From contig WHVA01000185.1 in the NCBI GenBank assembly GCA_015179125.1, positions 1 to 64,000 of the forward strand: 64,000 nt of DNA. The letters run 5' to 3'. Positions 33,545-45,147 of the stretch are shown here, piece by piece. The translations under genes and the position numbers were made by a program. Numbering within the stretch: the stretch's first letter is position 1; each line of letters starts with the position of its first letter. The notes under the pieces are model-generated. The model saw only the letters and a list, made by a program, of their open reading frames with translations, was not told where the DNA came from and did no database searches. Source of the stretch: Gautieria morchelliformis (Eukaryota; Basidiomycota; Agaricomycetes; Gomphales; Gomphaceae).

Positions 33545-35017
33545 TCAGTCAGATAGGCTCTTTTGGGTCTCGAAGTACTCGAGTCCCTTGTGGTCTGTGA
33601 CGAGGGTGAACCTTCGCCCGAGCAGTTTGTCCTCCCATTTCATGAGAGCCTCGAGCACCGCGATAGTCTCATGCTCGTGAGTCTGGTAGTGTTGCTGAGC
33701 AACGCTGAACTTCTTTGACAAGAAGCCGGCTGGTCGACAAGTTTTCCAGTCAGGACCTTGGCCGTAGACCGCATCGACGCCGGCTTTTGACCCGTCGGTG
33801 ATCACCCAGATTGGCTCTGGGCACCTTGCGTCTACTGGACGCAGGATCGGGGCCTTACAGGCCAACGCTTTAATGCTTTGCCAGCATTTGTCGAGCAGTG
33901 GGGTCCATTCGAACGGACGGTTATTACGCGCACAGCCCGATAGCGGGGTGGTATATGCGCTAACATCCGGCATGTAGTGTGCCAGATACTGTACGAGCCC
34001 GAGGAAACGCTGGACGTCGTTGAACGTCCGTGGCCTGCGCCACTCGCGGATGCGTTGCATCTTATCCTCGTCGGCATGTACCCCTCGGCCATCGATCACA
34101 TGGCTGAGGCACTCCATTCGGATGGAGTAGAGGTCCACCTTTTTCTTGCTCAGAAAGAGGTGGTTCATCCTCAGTCTGTCAAAGACGATGTAGAGGTGTT
34201 CTTCATGCTCTCGTATTGAGAGCGAGAATATGAAGATGTCGTCCATGTAGACATGGACGAAGCGACCTATGCAGTCGCGGAAAATGGCTGTCATCAGCCG
34301 TTGGAATGTTGATGGGGCGTTACAGTCCCCCATCTGTATCACCTGGCTGCTGAAGGTGCCGAGGATCGTGGCAAAGGCTGTCTTTGCTACGTGATCCGGA
34401 TGAATCCGGATCTGCTCGTATGCTTCTGACATATCGAGTGTAGTTCGATATCGGCAGCGAGCCATGTCGCTGCGTATGATATCCTGATCCGGGAAGGGCG
34501 TGACGTCCTTCACCGTGTTGTTGTTCTGCTGGCGCAGATCGAAGACGGTTCTCAACGTACCATTCTTCTTCGGCACACACAGCATGGGCACTGCCTGCTG
34601 CGCTACTGCCGGAATCCACCTTGTTGCCGTGGTGTATCGTTCTATCTTTGCCGACAGTTCCTCTCGGAAGTGTTCGGGGCATTTCGGTAGTCGATACCGC
34701 ATGTGCTTGTTGGGATCTATGAGGTTGATCTCATGGTTGATCTCCCGCAGTGGCGGGAGTTCTAATGGAATTCCACTGACTAGGTCAGTGATTTTATCCA
34801 TCCATTCCTCGCGGAGGCGAGGAAGGTCATCATCCGTGAGGATGATGATAGTGGTTGGCTTAGAAGCCATTAGGCGCTGTTGGCATCTATTAGGTCCCAC
34901 GGCGCACGGGCCCGCTTTCCGCTTCCCCATCGCTTTCACCGTTAGGTGAGAGCGTCTCTCCCTACGACTGTAGGGTGAGTTCGAGGACGAGTCGTCCCGC
35001 AACTCGTCCGCCTGGCT
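33545..35017 (-). pseudogene. Gypsy reverse transcriptase-RNase H, copy 1
   Basis: The frame is open from just after the TGA at 35018-35020 to the TGA at 33545-33547. RT motifs include PMLCVPKKNGTLRTVFD, PFPDQD, LDMSEAYEQIRI, FQRLM and the catalytic VYMDDIFIFS. RNase H follows with VITDGSKAGVDAVY, HEHETIAVLEAL and LVTDHKGLEYF. It is in the same frame as the upstream gag-protease, separated by the single UGA. Copy 1 RT looks complete, but the element as a whole is defective. Confidence 0.85.
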
Positions 35018-35030
35018 TCAATGAGCCAGG
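35011..35030 (-). promoter_or_regulatory. Hairpin with in-frame UGA between PR and RT, copy 1
   Basis: On the minus strand CCTGGCT-CATTGA-AGCCAGG forms a 7-bp stem, and the protease-ending TGA (35018-35020) lies in the 6-nt loop. The downstream RT is in the same frame. The same element occurs in copy 2 at 54222-54241. Confidence 0.6.
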
Positions 35031-38000
35031 TTCGGCGTCGGCGCTTGGGTGATCCTGCTCACCCGTGGCCCTTTGTCTTCGTTCTTCGATTCGTCGTCGT
35101 CGAATGAGACCTTGCCCATGGGGATCACTTGGTTCCCCTTGCGGATCGTCCCTGGGCTCGAGAAGTCCAGTGTTAGGCCGAATCTCCTTAGGAACCGTGT
35201 CCCTAAGATAGCGTTGTAATATTCGACAGTCACTACGTCGAAATATTCGTCGTATGTCTCACGACCAAATTTGATGGTCATGTTCATTCCATAGTTGATC
35301 GTGGAACGGCTGCCTATGCAGGCTAGCTGCAGCATGATTGGTTGCTCCAGGGAGAATGTCTTCATCCCTGTAGCTCACGTGAATTCAGGGGATAGCAGTA
35401 CCCCTTCGCTGCCGCTATCTAGCAGGCAGTGGGCTTTTATGCCGTTTATTTCCCAGTACCCCGATAGGGTACGGTTCTCACTGCGCGGGTGCGCTGGCCG
35501 CGTCCTGTGTTTGCTTCGGTGGTGATACACCGGCTAGGCCGCCTTGTCTGGCGTGACCGATGTGCGTGCCGCTATGACTTTCGTGGCGGTTTCGTCTTCC
35601 AGCGCGAATCTGATCGCGCTGGACCTGTAGGTGGTGTCCTCCACCTCTTCGTCCCATTCATAGTATTGGGACCGCTCAGGGTCCCACTCTTCAGCGGGCG
35701 TGTCTCCATTATCCGGAGCGTCGTTGGGTTGGGGATCACCCTCCCCCTCTTCATCAATCTGTTGAAGAGGGTTTTGATCGGGATCCGTCTCCGGATCCTC
35801 GGCTTCACCATCGTGCCTCACGGCCGCTGTCCTGATACCGGACCTAATTTGGGGGCATTCTGCCTTCTTGTGGCCAGGTTGGCCGCATTCAAAGCATGTG
35901 GCGCTGCTTTGGCTGCCGCTGGGCCTTTCGTTGGGCCGGCCCGACGTTTTCGTTGGTGGGGCAGGTCGCGGGGACGATCCTGACGCTTGAGGCAGTTTAG
36001 CTTCAGGTGGGCGTCCAGCTTGTGCTGGGTGTGAGGGTGGTAGCCGTTGACCTGTTCCGCTTCTTGCGAACAGGCTGGGCCTGGTCAGGCTCGTTTGTGT
36101 CAACGGCTTGCTCCCTGTGAGCCGGGCGGCGCTTGCCGTTGCTGCTGCGCTTTCTGCGCGGCGCATCCCCATGTTGTATTGGGATGCCTCCTCGATCATT
36201 CAGGCTGTCTCAAAGAGTTGCTCTATCGAGCTGCTCTCGGCATTATAGCCCTTTTTGAGGACTTCGTTGCGCAGCGTTTCGCGTAGCGCGGATACGAACC
36301 GTCTCCGGAATGTGTACTCGTCTGGCGGCTGTATCATACGTGCCGCGTATTTCGTGAGCTCGTTCAGCATCTCCTGAACGGTTTTCATGCCTTGCATGAC
36401 CGCGTCGAATTTATTCGATGCGTGATGGTATGTCAGTGTGTGCAGGAACCTCTTTTGAAGGCCTTGCATCACTGACTCCAGCGTCCAGCTGCGGACCTGG
36501 CGATCGAAGCATTCAACGTTTCGAAGGAACCACTCCTGGGCTTGGCCGGTGAGGTGAGTGCCCACATAGCCGACCTGCGTGTCAATGCTGGTTGGCCCTA
36601 GGAGGCAATTAATTTTTAGCCATCGTAAGATGGCTGCCACGAAGACTTCAAACTCTTCGATGTCCGATCCCCCTGCATATGGCTTGGGGTGGGCCAATTT
36701 TACGCCGGCCTTCGCTAGCACAGACTTTTCTGGGTCTGTGTCCGCGGCGTCTGCCAACGCCATGCGCATCATCCGTGTGATCCCGTCGTACGGCTCCATT
36801 GGTACGATGTCGGCTTGGTCAGGGATTCCCTGGCCTTCCATTGGGGCCATGGATCGCTCGCGCGGTTGTGATGCCGCGCGGGGCAGTCTGTTATATGCCC
36901 TGACGGGCCCCGGGCCCGGGTCGGGCTCGGGATCGGGAGCATTTTGTGCTCTCGGATCCGGGGGCGTGTTGTGTCTGGTGTCCCCGGTCAGTCCCGCGTT
37001 GCGGATCCGTAGCCTGCTGTTGTAGGCTGCGCGTGCTTGCCGTGCATCTTGTACGGCTTGCGTGAGCTGCTCATCGGGTAGCTGAGCGGTGTGGCTATGG
37101 GCCACCGTTTCTTCAGCGTTCTTCGCTAGTAGCTCGAGTGCCCATGTGTGGCGGCGCGCGGCTGCAGCTTCTTTACGCTGCCAGTGTGCGACTTCGAGCT
37201 CCAAGCTCTCGGTCGTCATTTCACAGTCAGGCTCTGAGGCGACCTGATCCCTAACGATCTGTTGGATCGTTTTACGGCTGTCCGTTGGGGCAGCCGGTTG
37301 TTCTTGAGGTTCGTTTCCGAACCTTACGTCCTGTTCGACCGGGATGGCTGGCGGTGGCATTCGCTGCTTGTCTCGCTCCTTTCGGAGTGCGTCGCGATTG
37401 TGTTCGTTAGCTGCGGACTGTCGCGAGCTCGGACGAGTTGCGTCGCGTTCCCCGCGTGGGCGGAGTGCTTTCTGGACGTCCTCCAGCGTGGCTGCGTCTT
37501 GCAGCCTGACCTCCTCCGCCTGGTGGAGTTCCTTGCCGATGGCCATTAGGGCGGCAGCGGCGTTGTCAAGCTGCGATGCCAGCTGATCGTGCTTGTGGCG
37601 CGTCAGTGTACTTCGGTGCAGCGCAGCCTGCACCTGTTTGTTCAGGGCTTCTGCCATCTCGTGGTCGATGGCGTGAGCCCTCAAGCTCTTGCGACTAGAG
37701 CTTGAGTACTCCGAGTCCTGACCATCGTCTGGGGCTCGTCTCTTTTGCCGTCGTCCTCCTTCAGGGACGATCGTCGTCGCTCTGCTTCGTGAGCGTCGGT
37801 TTGCGTCGTGGCTTTGTGCCCGCCTTGACATTGTTGCTCTACCGTCTGACGACGGCGAGACTTCTCTGCTCTTTCCTTTGTCCTTGGGCGGAGAGAGATG
37901 GGGGGGTGGCGCCGGCTCGTTGCTCAGCATCGTCTCTTCTTCGGCCACGCTCGACGAGACGTGGTCGGGGTTTTCCTCGTCCTCTACTGAGGGGATGAGG

Positions 38001-38146
38001 GCGGTGAGATCTACGATCTCTCCGTCTTCTATCGTCCTGGTCTCTTGGTCCAGGATAGCATCAGCCGTCATGTCGCTGGGCTGCACCTGGGGCATGGACC
38101 TCGAGCTCGTCGCTCGTGTCCGTCTTCGACTGCGTGGAATCATCAC
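35018..38146 (-). pseudogene. Gypsy gag-protease, copy 1
   Basis: Gag starts at 38146 (MMIPRSRRRTRATSS). It has a long polar region with coiled-coil potential (LEVAHWQRKEAAAARR), a capsid-like segment (PYAGGSDIEEFEVFV, LTGQAQEWFLRN, MNELTKYAARMI-type) and the CCHC knuckle CFECGQPGHKKAEC near 35885. The protease motif LLDSGSEGVLLSPEF is near 35410, and the domain ends NLAH at the TGA 35018-35020. Two further in-frame stops, TGA at 36200-36202 (CGG in copy 2) and TAG at 35534-35536 (GAG in copy 2), plus a stop near 35380, inactivate it. Confidence 0.85.
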
Positions 38147-38284
38147 GCTCGCAGCCGACAGTAGAAGGTCTACTGGAGGGTCTCAACGATTGTTAGTCGT
38201 CGACGCAGCGATCTTTTTCAAGATTGCTTCGAATCCACTATCGGTTGGTCGCGTGGCGATCAACCGCAGGATAGTTCAAAAAGG

Positions 38285-38499
38285 TGTAAAGAGTGTCGAT
38301 CTTAAGACCTTGTATCACAAGGGCACAACAGAACTTGACCAATGTGTGGTATTCTGAATGCTCCGTAGTGACAGGTAAGAGTAAGATGCGATGGGGACCG
38401 CCGGTCGGTTCCCACGCATAAACTATACAGTGGGTCCCTAAGGGGCCCACTGGGATTATGTAATAACTAACGTACATGTAGATACACAGGTTATTTACA
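38285..38499 (-). repeat. Gypsy 5' LTR, copy 1
   Basis: 215 bp, beginning TGTAAATAACC and ending CTTTACA on the minus strand. It matches 48201-48415 and 57485-57687. The partner 3' LTR of this copy is absent. Confidence 0.9.
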
Positions 38500-39094
38500 C
38501 CTGGGTAACAGCCTTGGTGAGTACAACCTTTGCATTTATATGTATTACTCGCTGCTAATAATGCGAATTTAGGTTTCTAACATTCACGGGGTCACTCTGA
38601 AAGTTCCTCCAAACAACACTCACTTCAAAGATTTCCATTATCGCAAAGACTCTATTCAAAAAGAGAAGACCGATGAAGGGTCAATGGCGAACCTGCCCGG
38701 CGCTGCATTGGGTCTTCAAGGATCATTTCCTATGATGATGTTCCCACCAATTGACTATCGAATGTTTGCTCAGAACCTGGTCCTGAACCGCCCTGTTACT
38801 CCAGTCAATCCTGACAAGAGACTGGAACAGTTGACCCCTGCAACTCCCTGTGACATCGCTTACCCAAGCATCGAAGAGTTTCTTGAGGATGTCCGTAATT
38901 GGCCCGAGGCTAGGGGGCGGAACATTGACAAATTCAAAGGTAAATTTGAAGCAAACAACGTTTACTTCCTAAATGAACTGAAGGAGGTGACGGCTGATGT
39001 GCTCATGGCCAACATCGGGATGTCATGGGGTGACGCGAATTTCATCAAAGGAGCGGCTAGAAAGGCTATAAGGAAGCTTGCTAAGAAGGTGTGA
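38500..39094 (+). pseudogene. Gene fragment cut by the gypsy LTR
   Basis: An exon at 38573-39094 reads 173 residues: VSNIHGVTLKVPPNNTHF, PSIEEFLEDVRNWPEARGR, FEANNVYFLNELKEV, ending AIRKLAKKV. A 56-nt intron (GTGAGT ... TTTAG, 38517-38572) precedes it, and upstream of that only 17 bp of exon remain before the LTR boundary at 38499. The C-terminal part has the length and helical look of a SAM-like domain, but this is not a firm assignment. The missing 5' exon implies the gene was split by the insertion or rearrangement. An ATG at 38684 could give a shorter product. Confidence 0.5.
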
Positions 39095-39402
39095 GAGGGA
39101 GGGAGGCAAGCAGAATTATGCCAGTAGGACACAATAATTAGATTTACTATATACATCAAAAAGAACAATTTAGAGAATTATGGATATTTGAGATCGGCAG
39201 CCTTAGTACCGTCTGAGGCAGCGCACGGCACATTATTGGTATTTAACCTTAAGGCCGCTACCACCAACACACCGCAAGAATGTAGATGGTTCACTTGTCA
39301 CGTGACTTGTCCGCATGTTGACAACAGCTCTGCCTCTCAGACTCGCACAACATAGTTCTTTACTTGCTGTCTGCCTCTAATTCTCGATATTTGTTATTTC
39401 GG

Positions 39403-41781
39403 ATGCCATCAACACCGCCCCAATCTCTCAAGCTTCCATTGATGACGAGCACACCATATAGCGTCAGTTCCAGTAAATCTCATGAATCACACATTCGGAC
39501 CCAGGATGATTTGAAAAAGCTGATGAAGGGCGAGTTCTCCGGTGCGATATTCGAGAGTAATTCTCTGCTTGAAGAGCGCTGTCGGGCGGATCAAAAAATT
39601 GTCGACACTGTCCTATCCAAACTGAAACCTGGCATGTTCTGGGACAGCCCAACTGACACTTTCAAGGAATGGCCCAGCCGCACTGGTCCAGAAAGCGCTC
39701 ATTATGCGCCGTTGGAGTGGTTACTCAACCAGATTCTGTCCATCTCCTCCCAAAAGCTGCCGAATGGCAATATCCACCGAGGTCTTCAGTTTTACGTGTA
39801 CGGTCGGGAAATGGCTGAAGGACTTGACAAAGACTCCCCCCTAAAACCAGACCTTGTTGGTTGTCAGTCTGTTGGTGAGAGCCGAGGCTCGAAGCCGAAG
39901 CTCTCATGGAACGAGGCTGAAATTTGCATAGAGGTGAAGAATAACTGGCCTGGTTTGATCCTGCAGTCAAGCACGTACGCGCGCTGTATGTTCACACACC
40001 GATTGGATAGACTCTTCGTCACTGTTATCCATTTCAACAATGCAACGATGGGGGTGCGCTTCGGATTTTATTCTCGCATGGGTCTGGTTGTTACGCCGGA
40101 ACTTGACCTCTCGAAGGAGGGAGGCTTTAAAGGATTTGTCCGCGGAGTGGTTGGGATTAATTCTTGGACCGACACAAACCCACGCTGGAATCGATACTAC
40201 TCGTATCATCACAGACATTGCGATTCCCGAGAGGGGTATATTCAAGATTTCGAAAACACTTTGTGACCGACGTTGCGTTCGCAGACGAGCAACGCGTGTG
40301 TATCTTATGGTCAAGAAGGGTGCATTTTGACGTTTAGAGATCTGGGCCAGTAGTTAACAATTGGGTTTGAAGGTGAAACTGCCACCGATGGTTCTCCCGC
40401 TCAACCTCCGTCCACTCACCGGTATAACTTACGAAGTCACCAACCCCCGCGTTCTCAGCCTGGAAAAGAGACTGACGGTCGAGAACCCTTGAGGTTGAAG
40501 GGAGGCATATCTTTTCTCTTGCTGGACACTGTCATTCTGAAAGATTCATGGCCATTGAAAACCCATAACGAAGGAGGCACAATGTTTCGAGCGTTATCAG
40601 GCGGATTTGGACTGCCAGACATCCTTGCCTCATACCCTGTCGAGGACGGAATGGATAAGCTCATACCTGATGACGCAACATATTGGCCCGTGTGTGCGCC
40701 AGAGCCATACACCGGGGTTAGGCCTGACGAACGAATACATATGCGATCTGTTTTTGAGACCCGAGGGACGTCACTGCGCGCTGCACAAAGTCCTCGATTG
40801 CTCGTGCATTTCATAGTGCACGCCATGTTGGGTATGTGAACGAAGAGGGCATCGGACATGATTTACCTATAATGGTGATTGGCAGGGCATTTTGGGCTGT
40901 TTAAGAACGGCTGGTTGCACCGCGATGTAAGCGTCGGGAACGTCATGCTGATGGATGAAGCTGAGCGGCCGCCTGTGACACAGTACGTACCGTCTTTCAC
41001 ATCAATCCTTTCGTTTTTTTTATGTTTGCTTCAGTTTTGCCGTGACTAGAGAAGTTACTAGATGTGTGGGATTCATATGCGATGGGGACCAGGCGATTCA
41101 TTGGATGGATCAGAAGCGGGAATTAGCAAAGCATCGCTCAGTGGGTCTTTAGTTGTTGTGTGCGGCTTGTGATTTACATGGTTCTAGGGTACGCTGCCTT
41201 TCATGTCTCAGGCGCTGATTGTTGCTTGGGACTCTGGAACGCAAGTTGTGCACCAAGTAATTGATGACCTGGAGTCGTTTATATGGGTTTTATTTTGGTC
41301 GATTCTGGAGATTCTGGAGACCAAGGGGGCACTCGCGCTACTAGAACTGAATTACCGTCAAACGATGCTCTCCGACGAGTTACCTGTGTTACAAGCTAGC
41401 GGAAGTTTCCTTGATAGGTTAAAGCAACAGGATGCCGCGAAAAACTTCTCCACGGGCTTGAAGCCATTCTCCAACCTCTTGAAGCCATTCTCCAACCTCT
41501 TGATTCAATGGTTAATGCTTTCTCGGGAGACTGTTCTGGAATGGCTGAAACCAGACTTCGTTAAGGTCGTATTTTCGGACGCCGATGAGTACACTTTACA
41601 GGCCACCAAGCAATACAAGCAGTATGTAACGATTGGGATTGAATCTCTTTCAGACCTGCCAGAGAGTTGGGATTATGTTAATGAGGGGGAAATGACAGGT
41701 GAAGAGAGAGTCGAGGAGGGGGAAATGACAGGTGAAGAGAGAGTCGAGGAGGGGGAAATGACAGGTGAAGAGAGAGGATGA
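39403..41781 (+). pseudogene. Fungal-type (FunK1) protein kinase, decayed
   Basis: The first frame starts MPSTPPQSLKLP at 39403 and carries the N-terminal region usual in this family, with KPDLVGC and ICIEVKNNWPGL. The catalytic parts follow in other frames: ISKTLCDRRCVRRRATRV (40240), KDSWPL (40548), HRDVSVGNVML catalytic loop (40918), CDGDQAIHW in the metal-binding position (41080), and GTLPFMSQAL then DDLESFIWVL (41190-41290). Frames shift near 40190 by one base and again near 40330, where family sequence continues as ILTFRDLG. Some gaps are probably introns. By family knowledge this is a kinase-like protein expanded in agaricomycetes. The C-terminus holds three 33-bp repeats. Confidence 0.75.
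41683..41778 (+). repeat. 33-bp tandem repeat at the FunK1 C-terminus
   Basis: Three units of GAGGGGGAAATGACAGGTGA plus AGAGAGAGTC-like spacer encode EEGEMTGEERV. They are identical apart from the edges. Confidence 0.9.
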
Positions 41782-41971
41782 GCTGGGAAAGACTGCATGT
41801 AACGCATGACATATAATATTATGAGATCCTGTAGCCACTGTAGGAAGAGCGGGCACTTACAATGAGTACTTTTTGCACTACTAAGTGTTGTTTACCAATA
41901 TCATCCATACATTGCAGATAACCTTCAACATTCTGACAACAAAAAAATTACATTACAGTAGTACAACTGCA
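41782..41971. other. Spacer between kinase and transposase
   Basis: A short AT-rich convergent 3' flank. It contains TACAGTAGTACAACTGCACTAC near 41955. No terminal repeat could be matched at the other side of the transposase. Confidence 0.3.
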
Positions 41972-43176
41972 CTACAGATAGCCACAGTCCTTCATCCACC
42001 CTCGCGCATGTCTGCGTGTAATCCGATCCAGTGCCTCGTAGAGAAACATGAATAGCTCAGCCCTCTCCTTACTTGCAACACATGCACGGAACTCGGCACC
42101 ATGACGTCTGAGGTGAGCTTTGATGAAGGAGAATGATTCTTCGATCGGGTTGAGATCGGGCGAGTACGGCAGAAGATACATCAGTTTGATTCCTCTGCAA
42201 ATGCAAGATTAGACACTAGTGAAAACAGTTTATAATGGTAAAAACCTTTGGGCACATAAGAGTGAGACCTCAGGTATGTGGTGAATGGCACAGTTATCCA
42301 TAACAAGAACACTCTGTGGTGCCGGGTAAGGGTTCATTACCTCTAAAAGGCCCTTCAGAAACCCAAGGAACTCTGGACCGTTGTATGCCCTAATTTGATA
42401 TGGCTATAGATGATTCCATCTTGTGAGAGCGCTGGAAGGATTGAAAATCTGAGTGGATATTAGCGATACAATAATGGAGGCCCATGCACAAATCATTACC
42501 TTTCGCCCCTTTGGAAACGTGCTCGCACTCGAGGCCTACATCCCTTGTAAGCCCATCCCATTAGTCTATACGTTGTGCGAAGGTCAATTGCGCTTTCATC
42601 TGTGAAAACCAAATGGTCCGGTGGTTCACTACCAATACGAAACTGGAAAGCAGTCCACGAGGCTTCACAGCGCTCTGCGGCTGGCCGTGAAACCTGGATT
42701 GGAGACAAATATAAAGGTTGTCATTCTTTGAGGATTTAATGGCTCACTTTCTTTCTTTGCAAGCCAAGATGTCGAAGCGTCCTCCAGACAGTTGATATAC
42801 TTACTAAAATACCATGCTGCACCTCTAGCTCTTCGACAAGCTCATCGAGGTAAAGATCGGGCGAGCGTTCAAGAAGCACAAGAAGAAACTGTTATAAAAT
42901 AGAATAAGCTACAGCTAAACACAGACATGAATTACTTACTTCACTCTGAGCTGAGGGCATTTTTGACCCATGAGATAGCCGCTTTGGCTCTGCCACGACG
43001 TCTCCAACATCCCGCCAGAGTTTGATTGTGCGTTGAACTATACGTAGTGACATATCGAAGTCAATTGCAATATCGGTTGATTTCTTGTTGAGCTTGAATT
43101 TTTGGTGTATAACGTGATCCCGCAGATCCTTGCTGTACATGTGACGAACAGGTTTAGGGTTGCCAGGGAGAGGCAT
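41972..43176 (-). pseudogene. Tc1/mariner (DDE_3) transposase, frameshifted
   Basis: The start MPLPGNPKPVRHMYS at 43176 leads to a helix-turn-helix region (HQKFKLNKKSTDIAIDF, RIVQRTIKLW). Later exons read LLERSPDLYLDELVEELE and VSISTVWRTLRHLGL, then VFTDESAIDLRT (first Asp), VLVMDNCAIHH (second Asp) and LPYSPDLNPIEESFSFIKAH (third acidic residue). Exons are separated by short GT-AG introns near 42700-42755, 42440-42495 and 42200-42245. A single missing base near 42392 breaks HIK(I)RAYNGPEF. No TIRs or TA duplication could be assigned. The family mobilises DNA by cut and paste; this copy looks dead. Confidence 0.8.
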
Positions 43177-43371
43177 ATGAGCAATGGTGTGGGTAGTACA
43201 TACAAGGAGAACGGAAGTTCCCAAAACACACACCCTGACCAAGAATTCTTTGACATGAATCGTGCGACAGCATTTGCACCCTTACTCCCAATGCTGAACC
43301 CCAACTCAAGTGTAATTTCAGGTGTCGAATGGCCACTATCCCGTTTTTATTGGTGAGTTTGCTACTTATGC

Positions 43372-43799
43372 TTACTTTACATCCTCGCTGAAAGGGCTGT
43401 CACGCGTCCCAACTACAAGTCCACCATTGTGACTTGAAGCGCCCCTTCTACTCGTACAAGCACAAGCAGTTCCTTCCTGTCGTCCACCCGCACCCCAACC
43501 GACTGTGGCTCCATCGCTCCTACCGTCAACACCCTCGCAATGACCACCGCCACGTCCCGTGCCTCCACGCGCTACTGCAACACCAACCGGGGCGACGCCC
43601 TCGCACACCTCGAGGGCCGCCAGCCCAGTCGTGTCACGTCCGCGCTTCCGTCCCTCTACCGGCTGCCGTTTGGGCCGGTATCCCCGATGTCCCCTGCATG
43701 GAGTCAGTCCCCTGGGTGTCAAGGTGTGTCAACGCCTTCGCACCCTGCTAACCGTATGCCCAGTCTCCTCATGATGAGCTCCGTGTCATCCGTGCTGCA
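43372..43799 (+). other. GC-rich coding-like region, unassigned
   Basis: Long frames on both strands overlap. One plus-strand reading ends at an apparent donor near 43720 and could join SPHDELRVIRAAIAPAPA at 43763 across an intron with a CTAAC branch-like site. This would make a Pro-Ala-rich protein running into the minisatellite. No start or family is identifiable. Confidence 0.25.
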
Positions 43800-44395
43800 A
43801 TCGCACCCGCACCTGCACCAGCACCTGCACCTGCACCTGCACCTGCACCTGCACCTGCACCTGCATCTGCATCCGTACCTGCACCCGCACCCGTACCTGC
43901 ACCTGCACCCGCACCTGCACCCACACCCGCACCCGCACCTGCACCCACACCCGCACCTGCACCCACACCCGTACCTGCACCCGCACCCGCACCTGCACCT
44001 GCACCCACACCCACACCCACACCAGCACCTGCACCCACACCCACACCCGCACCAGCACCTGCACCCACACCCGCACCCGCACCCGCTGCTGCCCGCTTCC
44101 CCACCACCCCGGCCTCCTACACCAGCTCGCCCACCTCCGCCCCCGCGTCCTTTGCGTCGCCGCCCAACCCGTCCCTCCACCCGCATCCGCACCCACACCC
44201 GCACCCGCACCCGCACCCGCACCCGCACCCGCACCCGCACCCGCACCTGCATCTGCACCTGTACCTGCACCTGCACCCGTACCTGCACCTGCACCTGCAC
44301 CTGCACCTGCACCTGCACCTGCATCTGCACCCGTACCTGCACCCGCACCCGTACCTGCACCTGCACCTGCACCCGCACCCACACCCACCACCGCC
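43800..44395. repeat. CACCTG/CACCCG minisatellite
   Basis: About 600 bp of hexamers CACCTG, CACCCG and CACACC, interrupted at 44090-44200 by a unique GC-rich stretch. The long His-Pro, Pro-Ala and Arg-Thr frames across it are consequences of the repeat. Confidence 0.95.
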
Positions 44396-44481
44396 CGCTC
44401 CCCCACCACCCCGTCCTCCTACACCAGCTCGCCCACCCCAGCACCTCCGCGCCCCTCACCCCACCGCATACGTGTGCGCCT

Positions 44482-45093
44482 GTCATGACACATTTATTCC
44501 TCATAACTCAGGTGCTCTGTCCTGACATTTCTCACCCCATTTCCGTGTTCGTTCCGATCGCTATTGTCATGTTCGGCAACCGATATTCGCTGATTCGCGC
44601 CCGCTACCACCGCCACGCCGTTAAACGCACGACCAACGGTTTTGGACTGACTTGACAAGTCATCACTGGGTCTACTACCTCCGCTGTTCGACCCTCCTCT
44701 GATGGTGTTCTGATAGTTGGATTTCCATGACCAGTGTATTTCCTACACCTTGGTATCCCCATTTTCCCTTTCGCTACTCCTCCTCGGTATTCGCTCGGCT
44801 TCGCCCTCTACCTCGACCTCTCCTTCACTAGACCACCTCTGTTCGCCCTTCCTTGCATTTCGCTGAACGGCTAGTCGCTGCTCGCATCATTCGCCAGCAG
44901 GCACGCCATCAAATACGATCGATGCCATTCACCCGGCATGATGGTTCATCATTAACCCCATCGTCTTCTTAATCCAACCCCATTGGGCGTTCGTATGGTC
45001 AAAATGTGTTCGCAGGGCATCCCTTCCATAGGTTGTGCGGAATCGACCCAGTAGACCAAGAGTCCGTGCAGGGTAGCATGTATGCGGGTCCCA
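44482..45093. repeat. Segmental repeat S2 (empty-site copy)
   Basis: It matches S1 at 28786-29345 plus 30206-30258 without the LTR insertion. A minus-strand frame at 44929-45147 (KALMDKIMSWDPHTCYPART ... WGWIKK) crosses its right edge and may be the remnant of a gene or element that the repeat was part of. Confidence 0.85.
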
Positions 45094-45147
45094 AGACATG
45101 ATTTTGTCCATAAGTGCCTTCGCCACCTTTACTCTCCGTCGTTTCAT

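Larger units (their letters stand above)
30259..38499 (-). mobile_element. Ty3/gypsy chromovirus copy 1, 3'-truncated
   Basis: The order on the minus strand is 5' LTR (38285-38499), gag with zinc knuckle, protease, RT-RNase H, integrase with chromodomain, then a third ORF that is cut at 30259. The 3' end and 3' LTR present in copy 2 (48201 to about 49030) are missing. The junction falls at GTCCC, shared with repeat S1. Several stops interrupt gag and ORF3, but the RT and integrase frames are long and keep their catalytic residues. Confidence 0.9.

Noticed and set aside
36579..37025. Plus-strand ORFs across both gypsy elements
   Set aside because: They are antisense shadows of gag, RT, integrase and ORF3, which show the diagnostic motifs.
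43800..44395. CRISPR-like array
   Set aside because: The units are contiguous hexamers without spacers, in a eukaryotic context.
43540..44655. Long plus- and minus-strand ORFs rich in His-Pro, Arg-Thr, Gly-Ala and Cys-Arg
   Set aside because: They are translations of the hexamer minisatellite in different frames; no single frame is favoured.
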